A stretch of 64,000 bases of DNA from Mycobacterium colombiense (GTDB lineage Bacteria > Actinomycetota > Actinomycetes > Mycobacteriales > Mycobacteriaceae): positions 116,787 to 180,786 of the forward strand of contig NZ_LZSX01000072.1 in NCBI RefSeq assembly GCF_001665835.1. The letters are read 5' to 3'. Below the pieces are notes generated by a model. The model saw only the letters and a program-made list of their open reading frames with translations. It had not been told where the DNA came from and made no database searches. Made by a program: the position numbers and the translations under genes. Of this stretch, positions 8,941 through 18,599 are shown in pieces (the first letter of the stretch is position 1; each line of letters begins with the position of its first letter).

Positions 8941-10305
8941 GTGTCTGAGGTCGATTATTGCGTGGTCGGAGCGGGATTCGCGGGTTTGACGGCCGCGTTG
9001 CGGCTCAAACAGGGGGGCCATTCGGTGGCCTTGCTGGAGGCCCGTGATCGGGTCGGTGGCCGCACCTTCACCGAAACCCGAGCCGACGGGACATGGATCG
9101 ACCGCGGCGGCGCGTGGATCGGTCCGGGCCAGGACCGAATCTATGCGCTCATGAACGAATTCGGCGTGCCGGAGTACAAGCAGCACAACGACGGCGACGC
9201 CATGATGATCGTCGGCGGCAAAAAGCACCGCTACGGCGGCGCCATCCCGTGGACCGTCAGCCCGTGGGCGGTCGCCAACCTCGGCCTTGGTTTGGCCGCC
9301 ATCGAGAAGATGTGCAAAGCGATTCCCCGCGAGGCCCCGTGGGAGGCGAAGAAGGCTCAGGAGTGGGACCGCATCAGCATCGGGCAATGGATCGAAAAGA
9401 ATTCCATGTCCAAGGAGGCCGCCGAGATGCTGGACATGGCCTTCGCCGGCCTCTACACCTCGGCAGCGTCGGAGACGTCCTTGCTGTGGGGGCTACTGCA
9501 AACGGCCTCCGCGGGTGGACTCACCTTCGCGATTTCGGGCAAGGGTGGCTCCCAAGATGCCCGCCCGGTTGGTGGGATGGGCGCCCTGCACCGCCCGATG
9601 GTGGCCGAACTGGGCGACGCGCTGCACCTTTCGCAGCCGGTCCGGCAGATCACCCAGGATGCCGACGGAGTGACGATTACCGCGGCCGATCTGACGGTGC
9701 GGGCGCGCCGCGTCATTGTCGCGATCCCGCTGGCGATCGCCACCTCGATCCAGTACGAGCCAATGCTCCCGGTGGACCGGGCGTTTCTGCACCAGCGCAT
9801 GCCGAGCGGCGCGGTCATCAAGACCTCGCTCATTTACGACGAGCCGTTCTGGCGGGCCGACGGACTCTCCGGCCAGTCCGCCGCGCCGGGGTCCCCGGCC
9901 ACCCTGACCATCGACGCCTGCACGGACACCGGGGACCCGGGAATCATGTGCGTTATCACCGAAGGGCCCGCGGCGCGCCGGCTGACACAGCTCGACGAAG
10001 CCGAGCGCAAAACGCTGATCATCGGCGAACTCGTCGACCGGTTCGGCAGTAAGGCCAAAGCGCCGCTGGAGGTCCACGAACAGAACTGGACTGTGGACCG
10101 CTATTCCGGTGGCGGAATGATCGGCCACGCCCCCACCGGCGTGCTGACCGAATTCGGCTACACCTTGCGCGAACCCTGTGGCCGGATCCATTGGGCCGGC
10201 ACCGAGAGCTCGGCCGTGATGTGCGGGTGGATCGACGGCGCGATGCGCTCCGGCGAGCGCGCCGCGGCCGAGGTGGCCGAGGCCGAGACCGCCGCTGTCG
10301 CGTAG
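8941..10305 (+). CDS. Flavin-containing monoamine oxidase family protein
   Basis: A 454-residue FAD oxidoreductase. The N-terminal dinucleotide fold is VVGAGFAGLTAAL followed by ARDRVGGRTF, and the C-terminal FAD contact is GRIHWAGTESS. Members oxidise primary or polyamines, or act on other substrates with the same flavin chemistry. GTG 8941 is preferred over GTG 8917 because GAGGAG at 8929-8934 sits six bases upstream. It occupies the place where M. tuberculosis carries the propionate genes prpR-prpD-prpC. The substrate is unknown. Confidence 0.85.
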   Translation: MSEVDYCVVGAGFAGLTAALRLKQGGHSVALLEARDRVGGRTFTETRADGTWIDRGGAWIGPGQDRIYALMNEFGVPEYKQHNDGDAMMIVGGKKHRYGGAIPWTVSPWAVANLGLGLAAIEKMCKAIPREAPWEAKKAQEWDRISIGQWIEKNSMSKEAAEMLDMAFAGLYTSAASETSLLWGLLQTASAGGLTFAISGKGGSQDARPVGGMGALHRPMVAELGDALHLSQPVRQITQDADGVTITAADLTVRARRVIVAIPLAIATSIQYEPMLPVDRAFLHQRMPSGAVIKTSLIYDEPFWRADGLSGQSAAPGSPATLTIDACTDTGDPGIMCVITEGPAARRLTQLDEAERKTLIIGELVDRFGSKAKAPLEVHEQNWTVDRYSGGGMIGHAPTGVLTEFGYTLREPCGRIHWAGTESSAVMCGWIDGAMRSGERAAAEVAEAETAAVA

Positions 10306-10406
10306 CCCAGATCCGCGCGGCAGCGCGGCCAAATCACTTGTGCCACTTTTGTTTCAGTGGTTTTAGTTGAACGCGTTTTGTCGGTGGCCTGGCTTAGCAT
10401 TCGAAC

Positions 10407-11771
10407 ATGGGTTCGATAGGCGACCGCGAGCAGATTCAGGCCGACGCTGACGCGTTGTGCTCTGCGGCTGCTCGTTTTCAGGAGCATTCCTATGCGGCGC
10501 TGAGCAACGCCGAACGCTTGGCAATCTTGGAGAAGCTCGAATGCGTAACGCGCAAGCTCCAGACGCCAAGCCACCAACTCATCAATCAGCTTGGTGAGCA
10601 AGCGGATCCGACCGAATTGGGCGGAAAGTTGCCATGGGCCTTGGCCGACCGGCTACACATCACCCGGGCCGAGGCCGGACGGCGCATCGCCGAGGCCGCC
10701 GATCTGGGCCCGCGCCGTGCGCTTACCGGCGAGCCGTTGGCTCCGGTGCTGCCCGCCACCGCGGCGGCTCAGCACGACGGGACTATCGGCGCCGACCACG
10801 TGGCGGTGATCCGGCGGTTTTTTCACCAATTGCCCGAGTCCGTCGACCTCGAGACCTGTGAGCACGCCGAGCAGCAGCTGGTCGCCAGGGCCACCGAATT
10901 TCGGCCCGATCAGCTCGCCAAGCTGGCCCGCCGCCTGATGGACTGCCTCAACCCCGACGGCAGCTACACCGATGCCGACCGGGCGCGGGTGCGCGGGCTG
11001 GTGCTCGGCAACCAGCAGGCCGATGGCATGTCGCACCTGAGCGGATGGCTGACACCCGAGGCCAGAGCCAGCTGGGAGGCAGTGCTGGCCAAGCTCGCCG
11101 CACCCGGGATGTGCAACCCTGATGACGACGCACCGGTCGTGGACGGCGCGCCTGCTGAAGAGGCGATTCAGCGCGACACCCGCCGCGCCGCCCAACGCAA
11201 CCACGACGGCCTCAATGCCGCGCTGCGCGCGGTGCTGGCTAGCGGAAAACTAGGCCAGCACAACGGGTTACCGGCATCGATCATCGTCACCACCACACTC
11301 GACGACCTCGAACGCACCACCGGCAAGGGCCTCACCGGGGGCGGCACCCTGCTACCGATGTCGGACGTGATCCGGCTGGCCCGCCACGCTCATCATTACC
11401 TGACGATCTTCGACAAGGGCAGATCGCTTGCGCTGTATCACACCAAGCGGCTGGCCTCGCCCGGACAGCGAATTGTCCTGTACGCCAAGGACCGTGGGTG
11501 TTCGCATCCGGGTTGCGACGTGTCTGGCTACTACTGCGAAGTCCACCACGTAACCAGTTATGCCACGCGACCCAGCACCGACATCGACGAACTGGCCTTC
11601 GCGTGCGGCGGTCATCACCCACTGGCGGAGAAGGGCTGGACCACCCGAAAACGCGTCAACGGCGACACCGAATGGATCCCGCCGCCACACCTCGACCGCG
11701 GCCAGCCCCGGGTGAACACGTTTCATCATCCCGAAAAATTGCTGGCCGAGGATGGCGACGACGCGGCGTAA
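10407..11771 (+). CDS. 13E12 repeat family protein (DUF222 with C-terminal HNH nuclease motif)
   Basis: A 454-residue protein. The N-terminal half is the alpha-helical DUF222 domain typical of the mycobacterial 13E12 family. The C-terminus carries an HNH-like zinc finger ([18 protein letters not shown], then [11 protein letters not shown]). M. tuberculosis has the REP13E12 member Rv1128c beside ppdK, the same place. REP13E12 copies there include integration sites of prophage phiRv1, so the locus is a potential attachment target. The reading frame is intact. The cellular role is not established. Confidence 0.88.
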   Translation: MGSIGDREQIQADADALCSAAARFQEHSYAALSNAERLAILEKLECVTRKLQTPSHQLINQLGEQADPTELGGKLPWALADRLHITRAEAGRRIAEAADLGPRRALTGEPLAPVLPATAAAQHDGTIGADHVAVIRRFFHQLPESVDLETCEHAEQQLVARATEFRPDQLAKLARRLMDCLNPDGSYTDADRARVRGLVLGNQQADGMSHLSGWLTPEARASWEAVLAKLAAPGMCNPDDDAPVVDGAPAEEAIQRDTRRAAQRNHDGLNAALRAVLASGKLGQHNGLPASIIVTTTLDDLERTTGKGLTGGGTLLPMSDVIRLARHAHHYLTIFDKGRSLALYHTKRLASPGQRIVLYAKDRGCSHPGCDVSGYYCEVHHVTSYATRPSTDIDELAFACGGHHPLAEKGWTTRKRVNGDTEWIPPPHLDRGQPRVNTFHHPEKLLAEDGDDAA

Positions 11772-11813
11772 AGCTCGCAGGGTCGAACGGAGCGCGGGCA
11801 GGGCCCACCGCGG

Positions 11814-12095
11814 TTATTGCTGCGGCGGAGGCGGAGGGAGCGGCGCCGGCGCCGTCCGGCGAGGACGAGGCCGAATTTGGCCACAGTTCAGGCCGATTAT
11901 GCAGTCCGAGCCGCTTGCTTGAGGTTGGACGGCGTCGTTGCAGCAAACGCCGTCCGGCGATGCGGGCGTCGGGGCCGCAATCGGCGCAGGGGCGGCGTTG
12001 GTACGCGGAATACCTGCACCGCCGACACCGCCGAGCGCCAGTGCAAGCACGGCGGCACCAGCGCACGCTACGGCTCTGCCCGTTCGATTCGCCAT
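11814..12095 (-). CDS. Small exported Pro-rich hypothetical protein
   Basis: A 93-residue product. It has a strong signal peptide (basic MANRTGR, then a hydrophobic Ala/Leu/Gly core, with cleavage probable after TNAAP). The mature part has four Cys (VCCND, SDCI, LNCGQ) and a Pro-rich tail of about 15 residues. The gene is convergent with the 13E12 gene. No known domain; secretion is inferred from the leader. Confidence 0.6.
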   Translation of the reverse strand: MANRTGRAVACAGAAVLALALGGVGGAGIPRTNAAPAPIAAPTPASPDGVCCNDAVQPQASGSDCIIGLNCGQIRPRPRRTAPAPLPPPPPQQ

Positions 12096-12225
12096 GGCAC
12101 CCGATCCTAATTTCTCGCTGCTGAATGTATAGAGCCGCAGCGCGGCTTTATGGCGCGGTGGCGCACCCCGAGCAGCTCTTTCCTCCCCGACATTTCGACC
12201 ACCTCCACAATCCCGCGAACTCGAA

Positions 12226-12780
12226 TCAGCGAACGCCCTCGGCCTGCCACCAGTCGTACAGGGCGGCTTGGGTGCTCTCCGGGGCGATGCCCTGCTCAGC
12301 GACTACCAGCGTCCGCGCGGGGATGTCTGTCCAGACTAGATAGACGCCGTCATCTCGGCCGGTGCCGAGGAACACCACCGACCCGTAGTGCCCGCCGCGA
12401 TTCCACTCGGTGGGCCCCGTCGTGCCATCCGGGAAAGGTTGCGCCGGAGTCTGCGGGGCCTCCGCGAGGCCCCGCTGGAAGTCGCCGTTCAGATCGTCGG
12501 TGTTGGCGTACAGCAGGTAATCCGCGTTCCAGGGGCCGCCGGGATCGTGACTGTAGTTGTCGCAGTTGACTGCGGCCACCGCCACGGCGGAGTGCGCGCC
12601 GGCGGGGTGGCAATCTGCGGGGGTGTAGCCGCCCGAGAGGTGGCTCATCAGCGTTTGCACGTCTACCGGATTATTGGCGGGGTCGGCCGCGGCCGTCGTG
12701 GCCAACCCAGCGGCGGTCAGACCGGTCAAGGCGGCGGTAACCACGCCGGCCCGGGCCAGACGGGAACGCAGGCGGACCAT
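12226..12780 (-). CDS. Exported hypothetical protein
   Basis: A 184-residue product with an Arg-rich N-terminus, a hydrophobic Ala/Thr/Leu core and cleavage probable at AAADPA. The mature domain contains two Cys (ADCHPAG, VNCDNY) and aromatic-rich strands (NADYLLYAN, GVYLVWTD). A good ribosome binding site (AAAGGAGACGACG) precedes ATG 12780. It resembles the small extracytoplasmic Cys-paired domains found in many mycobacterial exported proteins. Function unknown. Confidence 0.75.
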   Translation of the reverse strand: MVRLRSRLARAGVVTAALTGLTAAGLATTAAADPANNPVDVQTLMSHLSGGYTPADCHPAGAHSAVAVAAVNCDNYSHDPGGPWNADYLLYANTDDLNGDFQRGLAEAPQTPAQPFPDGTTGPTEWNRGGHYGSVVFLGTGRDDGVYLVWTDIPARTLVVAEQGIAPESTQAALYDWWQAEGVR

Positions 12781-12912
12781 CGTCGTCTCCTTTGCTCCAC
12801 AATGAGCTACGGCGGTGAGTTTAACCCCAAGCCGCGCACCGCCGCTCTACCAAGACGCCCTGAGCTGCAGCGCATCGCCACGGGTATCGACGGCAGCGGC
12901 GATGCCCCCTGA

Positions 12913-13434
12913 TCAGCCGGCTTGCTTGGCCGGTGGGCGGTAGAAGATCGCCAGCTGGCCGATGGCGCCGGCCAGGCCCAACCCCGCCGAGATCACCAGG
13001 CCCTGCCAGCCGTCGAACCAGTTCTTCCCGAACACCAGGTAGTCCAGGCTGTATTTGCCCGCGCCGAGCGTGGCCACGCCCACCGCGCTGAGCGCCAGCA
13101 CCAGGTTGTACTCCCAGCCCTCCTTGACGATGAAGAAGCCGTTGGCGCGGTGCACGGTCCAGGCCGCGACGATCATCAGCGAGACGAAGCCCGCCGCCGG
13201 GATCGGGGTCAGAAATCCAGCGGCCAGGCCCAAACCGGCGGCCATTTCGGTGGTCGCGGCCACGGTGGCGTGGAACTTGCCGGGCTTCATGCCGATGCTC
13301 TCGAACCAGCGCGCGGTGCCCGGGATGCGGCCGCCGCCGAAGAACTTGTTGTAGCCATGCGCGGCCAGCGTCACGCCCAACACCAGCCGCAGGATCAGTA
13401 CTCCGACGTCATGGAACGTGTCATATGAAGTCAT
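12913..13434 (-). CDS. DoxX family membrane protein
   Basis: A 173-residue protein with four predicted membrane helices and the DoxX-type start VLILRLVLGVTLAAHGYNKFFGGG. DoxX-like proteins are quinone-linked or redox-associated membrane subunits; in M. tuberculosis one member works with superoxide dismutase and SseA in a membrane oxidoreductase complex. No such partners are adjacent here. The last residues are Pro/Lys-rich and cytoplasmic. Confidence 0.8.
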   Translation of the reverse strand: MTSYDTFHDVGVLILRLVLGVTLAAHGYNKFFGGGRIPGTARWFESIGMKPGKFHATVAATTEMAAGLGLAAGFLTPIPAAGFVSLMIVAAWTVHRANGFFIVKEGWEYNLVLALSAVGVATLGAGKYSLDYLVFGKNWFDGWQGLVISAGLGLAGAIGQLAIFYRPPAKQAG

Positions 13435-13655
13435 AACTGTAAACCTAGATCATGGGCCGGGTGACACCACAAGAGCCGCCGAGCAGCTACGTCACTTAAT
13501 CCGCTGGTCCGTGTGGGAACATAGCGGGCGTTCCGACGTCGGCCCGATCAGTAGCCACACCATTAAGGGGGTGCACCACGGCTGGCACCGCACCAGGCAG
13601 CGGCGCCCACCGCAATGCGTCAAGCGGCCGCGGGTCTACGCCTACCCAGCACTCC

Positions 13656-15236
13656 GTGGTGTTGCTGGACGGCACATCGAGCCACCGGCGGGAGCTGCTG
13701 GGCAACAAGGGCCACGGCATCGAGGCGATGCGCCGGCACAACCTGCCGGTGCCGCCCGCGTTCTGCATCACCACCGCGGTGGGCCTCCGATATCTCGCCG
13801 ATCCCGCGGCGACCATGGACGCCATCTGGGACGACGTGCTCGACCGGATGCGCTGGCTGGAGGGTCAGACCTCGCGCACGTTCGGCCGGGGCCCGCATCC
13901 CCTGTTGGTCAGCGTGCGCTCCGGAGCCACCCAGTCCATGCCGGGCATGATGGACACCATCCTGGACCTCGGCATCAACGACGACGTTGAGCAGGCGCTG
14001 GCGGCGACCGGCGACCAAGCGTTCGCCCGCGACACCCGCCGGCGGTTCTCGGACATGTATCGGCGCATCGTCGGCGTCACCGAGCACGAATCGGTGCCCT
14101 CCGACTCGTACGCGCAGCTGCGCGCCGGCATCGAGGCGGTATTCGCCTCGTGGAATTCACCCCGTGCGCTCGCCTATCGCGCCCACTACGGAATCGACGA
14201 TCAGCACGGCACCGCCGTGGTCGTGCAGGCGATGGTGTTCGGCAACCACGGCCCCAATTCCGGTGCCGGGGCGTTCTTTTCCCGCAATCCGATCACCGGC
14301 GACGACGAACCGTTCGGCGAATGGCTGCCCGGTGGCCAGGGCGACGACGTGGTGTCGGGATCGGTCGACGTCGAACCGATCGTCGCGCTGCGCGACGAAC
14401 AGCCGGCCGTCTACGACGAACTGATTGGTGCCGCCCGCACCTTGGAACGGCTGGACTCCGACATCCAGGAGATCGAGTTCACCGTCGAGGACGGCAAGCT
14501 GTGGCTGTTGCAGACACGGGCGGCGGAACGGTCGGCGCAGGCGGCGGTGCGCACGGCGCTGCAGCTGCGCCATGAGGGAGTCATCGATGACGCGGAGACA
14601 ATGCGCCGGGTGACCCCGGCGCACGTCCAAACCCTGCTACAACCGGCGCTTCAGCCCGAAATACGTTTGGCGGCACCGCTATTGGCCAAGGGATTACCGG
14701 CGTGCCCGGGCGTGGCGTCGGGCAAGGCGTACACCGATGTCGACGAGGCGCTGCGCGCCGTCGATCGCGGCGAGCAGGTGATCCTGGTGCGCGATCACAC
14801 CCGGCCGGAAGACGTGTCGGGCATGCTGGCCGCGCAGGGCATTGTCACCGAGGTCGGCGGCGCATCCAGCCATGCGGCGGTGGTCAGCCGCGAACTGGGC
14901 CGGGTGGCGGTGGTTGGCTGCGGCCACGGGGTCGCGGCAGCGCTGGCCGGCAAGCAAATCACCGTCGACGGCGCCGAAGGCGAAGTGCGCGAAGGCAATC
15001 TGAGCCTGTCCGCGTGGTCGGAAGACGATACGCCGGAACTGCGCGAACTGGCCGACATCGCACGGCGGATCAGCCCGCTGCGTGCCCACGCCGCGGGCGA
15101 CCACGCGCGACTGGACGACAGCTCCGAGGTCGCGGTGCGCGCCGCACTCAACAGCGGGCAGGCCGACGTGGTGTCGGCGACGCCGTTGATCGTGATGCTG
15201 ACCGCGCTGCGCCTGACCGCAGGATCCGCGCCGTGA
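13656..15236 (+). CDS. ppdK: Short pyruvate phosphate dikinase-like protein PpdK (lacks C-terminal PEP domain)
   Basis: A 526-residue protein against about 870-900 for complete pyruvate phosphate dikinases. The N-terminal ATP-grasp nucleotide-binding domain (VSVRSGATQSMPGMMDTI) and the swivelling phosphohistidine domain are present; catalytic His is near residue 406 in GGASSHAAVVSREL. The pyruvate/PEP TIM barrel is absent. M. tuberculosis Rv1127c has the same short form, so this is a conserved state and not local decay. GTG 13656 is the first usable start, but conserved frame continues upstream without an obvious start. The stop overlaps the next gene (GTGA). Confidence 0.88.
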   Translation: MVLLDGTSSHRRELLGNKGHGIEAMRRHNLPVPPAFCITTAVGLRYLADPAATMDAIWDDVLDRMRWLEGQTSRTFGRGPHPLLVSVRSGATQSMPGMMDTILDLGINDDVEQALAATGDQAFARDTRRRFSDMYRRIVGVTEHESVPSDSYAQLRAGIEAVFASWNSPRALAYRAHYGIDDQHGTAVVVQAMVFGNHGPNSGAGAFFSRNPITGDDEPFGEWLPGGQGDDVVSGSVDVEPIVALRDEQPAVYDELIGAARTLERLDSDIQEIEFTVEDGKLWLLQTRAAERSAQAAVRTALQLRHEGVIDDAETMRRVTPAHVQTLLQPALQPEIRLAAPLLAKGLPACPGVASGKAYTDVDEALRAVDRGEQVILVRDHTRPEDVSGMLAAQGIVTEVGGASSHAAVVSRELGRVAVVGCGHGVAAALAGKQITVDGAEGEVREGNLSLSAWSEDDTPELRELADIARRISPLRAHAAGDHARLDDSSEVAVRAALNSGQADVVSATPLIVMLTALRLTAGSAP

Positions 15237-15847
15237 CCGAATTGGCTGTGCTGCAAGGGGTTCGGCTCAAGGGCCGGGTGAATCCCGCCGACCTCGCTGC
15301 GACGCTGGGTGCGGACCTTGCCGACATCACCCCCGTTGTCGAGCGGCTGACCGCGGCGGGACTGCTGACAGAAGGCCCGACGTTGCGGATCACCCTCAGC
15401 GGGACCGACAGGCTGGCGGCGCTGCTCGACGAAGAACGCGAGGGCATCGATCCAAAAGCGATGGCGGCCGCCTACGAGGACTTCCGCGCCGTCAACGCCG
15501 ACTTCAAGCGGCTGGTGACGGATTGGCAGCTCAAGGGCGGACCGGGCGGCGTTCCCAACGCTCACGACGACGCCGCCTACGACGCCGGGGTGCTGGCCCG
15601 CCTCGATGACGTGCACGCCCGCACGATGCCTATCATCGAGGCCGCCGCGGCACAACTGCCGCGGCTGAGCGCCTACGCGGCCAAACTGGTTGCGGCACTG
15701 GACAAAGTCAAGGCCGGGGAGACCACCTGGCTGACCCGGCCGTTGATCGACTCCTACCACACGGTGTGGTTCGAGCTACACGAAGAGCTGATCGTCGCCG
15801 CCGGCCTGACCCGCGAAGAGGCGGCCAGATCCGGCGATGCGCAATAG
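15233..15847 (+). CDS. Conserved protein coupled to ppdK (Rv1126c-like)
   Basis: A 204-residue soluble protein. The first about 65 residues look like a winged-helix segment (VRLKGRVNPADLAATLG, then ITPVVERLTAAGLLTEG); the rest is helical and charged (DFKRLVTDWQLKGG, PLIDSYHTVWFELHEELI). GTG 15233 overlaps the ppdK stop by four bases, so the two are made together. The linkage matches M. tuberculosis Rv1126c-Rv1127c. It may regulate or partner the truncated PpdK. Biochemical role unknown. Confidence 0.8.
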   Translation: MTELAVLQGVRLKGRVNPADLAATLGADLADITPVVERLTAAGLLTEGPTLRITLSGTDRLAALLDEEREGIDPKAMAAAYEDFRAVNADFKRLVTDWQLKGGPGGVPNAHDDAAYDAGVLARLDDVHARTMPIIEAAAAQLPRLSAYAAKLVAALDKVKAGETTWLTRPLIDSYHTVWFELHEELIVAAGLTREEAARSGDAQ

Positions 15848-17101
15848 CTAGAGCGCCGCGTCGAGCAGCACCAGGTAGGCGTCGATGTCGGGCACGGCCG
15901 AGGCCGCCGCGTGCACGCTGATCGCGATGGTGTCACCGAGGCCGTGCACGCCGTGCGTCAGCCCCATCATCGGTGACAGCGCCGGATATCCCGACGTCAG
16001 CACTACCCGGGCACCGCCGAAGCTCAGATCGGTGGCCCCGCGGTTGACGCTGGACACCACGGTATTGCCGGACACCTGCGTCGCGCGCTCCTCGACATCG
16101 AATTGTCCGATGCCCCAACGCAGCAACCCGGCCGGAACCGCCGCGAACGCGCGGTCGGCGGCCCGGGTGGCCGGGTGCTCGAAGCGGCGCCGGCCGTTGG
16201 CCAGGTCGGCTGCGATCCGCTCGGCGCGCGCGTCCGGCCCGAGCTGCGGGTATAGCCCCACCACGATGTTGCCGAAGTGGTTGTGCGCCCCCGCCGTACC
16301 GGGCTTGGCCATGGGAACCTCGGCACCCAGCGAATCGCATCGCCCATCAAGCAGATTGGACAGGGCCTGCGATATCGCGCCCAGCACGCCGACGGTGATC
16401 GTGGGGCCGGGCAACTGCGCACGGTGTCGCACCAACGTCCGCACCGCGCGGGCGCCCTCGGGACGCGCATTCGTCGGAAGCAGCGGACGCGACCCGGCGC
16501 CGGGGGCCAGCAGGCCCGCGCGGATGTCGCGCTCCAGCCGGCGATGGGTGCGTGCCGCCTGCGCGGCCCGCCACGGCAGAAAGCCCGGCCGTTGTCTGGG
16601 CACCTGCGGCACCGGGTCCGGCCGCCCGAACAGCCACGCCGCCATCGCCGCGGAGCGGGCGCCGTCGGCCAGTGCGTGCGCGACCTGCAACACCGCGACA
16701 GCACCCGACCCGGCGACGCCGGGAATGCCCCGAACCGGGGTGAAGACGTGCAGCCGCCAGGCCATCCGCCGAACGTCCAGCTGGTCATCGGCGAGGCCGG
16801 CGACGGCCGCCAGGACGCCGTCCCAGCTTTGCTCGGCGAGGTTGTGACGAACCACCTGCTCGGACGTGACGGCCACCGGCACCCACTGCGGGTAGCGCCA
16901 TCGGCCTCGGTCCCGCACCCGCATCCTCAGCGCCGGCTCGGCGTTGGCCCGCAAGCAGAGTTGTTCGACTGCACCCGCGTTGTCGGCGGGCTCACCGTCG
17001 AAGGCGTACAGCAGGAACTCGTCGCTGGGGATCTTGGCCGACATCCAGTAGAACTGCGCGTCGACGGCAGCCATCCGGTGCCCCGACACGGCCCGAGCCA
17101 C
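15848..17101 (-). CDS. Acyltransferase-like protein (WS/DGAT-related, Rv1125-like)
   Basis: About 417 residues. It resembles the wax-ester synthase/diacylglycerol acyltransferase superfamily: N-terminal MAAVDAQFYWMS, the segment VAHALADGARSAAM in place of the canonical HHxxxDG, and a C-terminal FGGARVVLTSGYPALSPMMGL. The motif reads H-A-L-A-D-G, so only one His of the pair remains and activity as a true acyltransferase is doubtful. GTG 17101 is chosen because it lies four bases after the ephC stop; ATG 17074 is the alternative. Confidence 0.65.
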   Translation of the reverse strand: MARAVSGHRMAAVDAQFYWMSAKIPSDEFLLYAFDGEPADNAGAVEQLCLRANAEPALRMRVRDRGRWRYPQWVPVAVTSEQVVRHNLAEQSWDGVLAAVAGLADDQLDVRRMAWRLHVFTPVRGIPGVAGSGAVAVLQVAHALADGARSAAMAAWLFGRPDPVPQVPRQRPGFLPWRAAQAARTHRRLERDIRAGLLAPGAGSRPLLPTNARPEGARAVRTLVRHRAQLPGPTITVGVLGAISQALSNLLDGRCDSLGAEVPMAKPGTAGAHNHFGNIVVGLYPQLGPDARAERIAADLANGRRRFEHPATRAADRAFAAVPAGLLRWGIGQFDVEERATQVSGNTVVSSVNRGATDLSFGGARVVLTSGYPALSPMMGLTHGVHGLGDTIAISVHAAASAVPDIDAYLVLLDAAL

Positions 17102-17105
17102 GGTG

Positions 17106-18014
17106 TCAGCCGGGTGAGCCGATGAACCCGAGCACCAGGTCGGCGACCTTGTCGGGCTGCTCGAGTTGCAGGAAATGGCCGGCATGTTCGACGATGCCGA
17201 CCTCGCTGCCCGCGGGCAGCACCTTTTCGGCCCGCCTCGCGAAAGCCGGTGTCATGCAACCATCGTCGCGACCGTGCAGGTACAGGCACGGCAGCACGGG
17301 TTCTTCGGTCCACAACTGGTTCAAGGCGGCATACCGCGCCGACGGCCGGGTGTTGCGGATGGTGGCGCGATAAGGCCCCAGCGCCGCACGCCAGCTTTCC
17401 GGCGCCCCGATCGCGGCGTCGACGTGACGCAAGTCCTCATCGGCGCGATAGCCGGGCGACCACCGCCGCCACAGCAGCGGCAACACCCAGGACGCGGAAC
17501 GCTCAGGCAGCCAAGGCAATTGGAAGTACATGATGTACCAGCTGCGGAAGACCTGGCGCGCCACATGGGCGGCCAGCCGGGCCCGCTCGCCAACGTCACC
17601 ACCGCGCCGCCGGAACGCCGCCGACGGCGGCGTCGACATGATCACCGCCTTGGTGAACGGGCTGTCGGGCATGGCGGCCAGGCCGGTGCCGGTGATCGCG
17701 CCCCAGTCGTGGCCGATGATCACGTCGTTCTCGGTGCCCCCCGCGGCCGAGCGCACCCGCAGGGCGTCGTCCATCAGCGCGCCCACCTGATAGCCGCCGT
17801 CGACCGGGATCGACGACGGCGCGTATCCGCGCATGAAGGGTGCGATCACCCGCCACCCCGCCGCGGCGAGCCGGGGGGCGACCTTGCGCCAGCCGTAGGG
17901 CGTGTCGGGGAAGCCGTGCAGGCACAGCGCTATGGGACCGTCTTGCGGCCCCCAGGTGAGGGCCTTGAGGTCCCCCACAGGACCGGTCACGTCGATCCAG
18001 CCTGGTTCAGCCAT
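17106..18014 (-). CDS. ephC: Epoxide hydrolase EphC (alpha/beta hydrolase)
   Basis: A 302-residue alpha/beta hydrolase. HGFPD (33-37) forms the oxyanion loop, GHDWGA carries the nucleophile Asp103, and EHAGHFL near the C-terminus holds the catalytic His. An Asp nucleophile separates epoxide hydrolases and dehalogenases from Ser esterases. ATG 18014 follows AGGGAG at five bases; the GTG at 18020 is too close to it. It is the first gene of a two-gene unit with the acyltransferase-like gene and corresponds to Rv1124. Confidence 0.85.
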   Translation of the reverse strand: MAEPGWIDVTGPVGDLKALTWGPQDGPIALCLHGFPDTPYGWRKVAPRLAAAGWRVIAPFMRGYAPSSIPVDGGYQVGALMDDALRVRSAAGGTENDVIIGHDWGAITGTGLAAMPDSPFTKAVIMSTPPSAAFRRRGGDVGERARLAAHVARQVFRSWYIMYFQLPWLPERSASWVLPLLWRRWSPGYRADEDLRHVDAAIGAPESWRAALGPYRATIRNTRPSARYAALNQLWTEEPVLPCLYLHGRDDGCMTPAFARRAEKVLPAGSEVGIVEHAGHFLQLEQPDKVADLVLGFIGSPG

Positions 18015-18122
18015 GTTCACTCCCTGCTCGACGTCTCCGCAGGGATCAACCTAACCTGTGCGGCCGCACGACGCACCGACCCTGGTCGCCAGAGGGTCAA
18101 ACCGTCGCTGTACCAGGAGTTT

Positions 18123-18599
18123 TCACCGTTGCAGCGCGGCGGCCCGCTCCAGCTCGGCGATGATGATCTTGCGCATGCCGTACATCGCGTTGGTGGCCGC
18201 CGCCGCCCGCGTGCGGTCGGGGTCGCCGATCAATTCGTAGAGCCGGTCCGGGACGATTTGCCAGCTCATCCCGAAGCGATCTTTGAGCCAGCCGCATTGC
18301 GATTCCTCGCCGCCGTCGCTCAGCCGGTCCCAGTAGTAGTCGACCTCGTCCTGGTCCTTGCAGTGGATCGTGAACGAGACCGCCTCGGTGAAGTGGAAGT
18401 GCGGACCGCCGTTGATCCCGATGAACCTGGTTCCGTCCAGCACGAAGCTGCCGGACAGGACAGTGCCGGGCGCGCCCGGCCCGGCCTCGGTGGTCTGGTT
18501 GAAGCCCTCGATGTGGGAGTTGGGGAACACCGAGGTGTAGAACCTGGCGGCCTCCTCAAGGTTGTCGTCGAACCACAACGACGGGGTGATCGATGGCAT
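18123..18599 (-). CDS. VOC-superfamily protein (PhnB/3-demethylubiquinone-like)
   Basis: A 158-residue single-domain protein. It starts PSLWFDDNLEEAARFYTSVFPNS and continues with FTIHCKDQDEVDYYWDRLSDGG and CGWLKDRFGMSWQIVP. This is the pattern of the PhnB-like vicinal-oxygen-chelate family, whose members include metal-dependent lyases, isomerases and binding proteins. The start matches the family N-terminus and has GGAGG upstream. Substrate unknown. Confidence 0.85.
   Translation of the reverse strand: MPSITPSLWFDDNLEEAARFYTSVFPNSHIEGFNQTTEAGPGAPGTVLSGSFVLDGTRFIGINGGPHFHFTEAVSFTIHCKDQDEVDYYWDRLSDGGEESQCGWLKDRFGMSWQIVPDRLYELIGDPDRTRAAAATNAMYGMRKIIIAELERAAALQR

Noticed and set aside
10407..11771. 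The 13E12 protein as an active insertion sequence
   Set aside because: No terminal inverted repeats, target-site duplication or transposase motif are seen; it is the DUF222/HNH family.
13516..13534. GGAAC-N9-GTTCC before ppdK as a SigE/SigH promoter
   Set aside because: The spacing is too short for the GGAAC...GTT promoter pattern; a plain short inverted repeat is more likely.
13418..13990. A 190-codon plus-strand frame starting opposite the DoxX gene start
   Set aside because: It reads through the ppdK region in the wrong frame and has no family resemblance.
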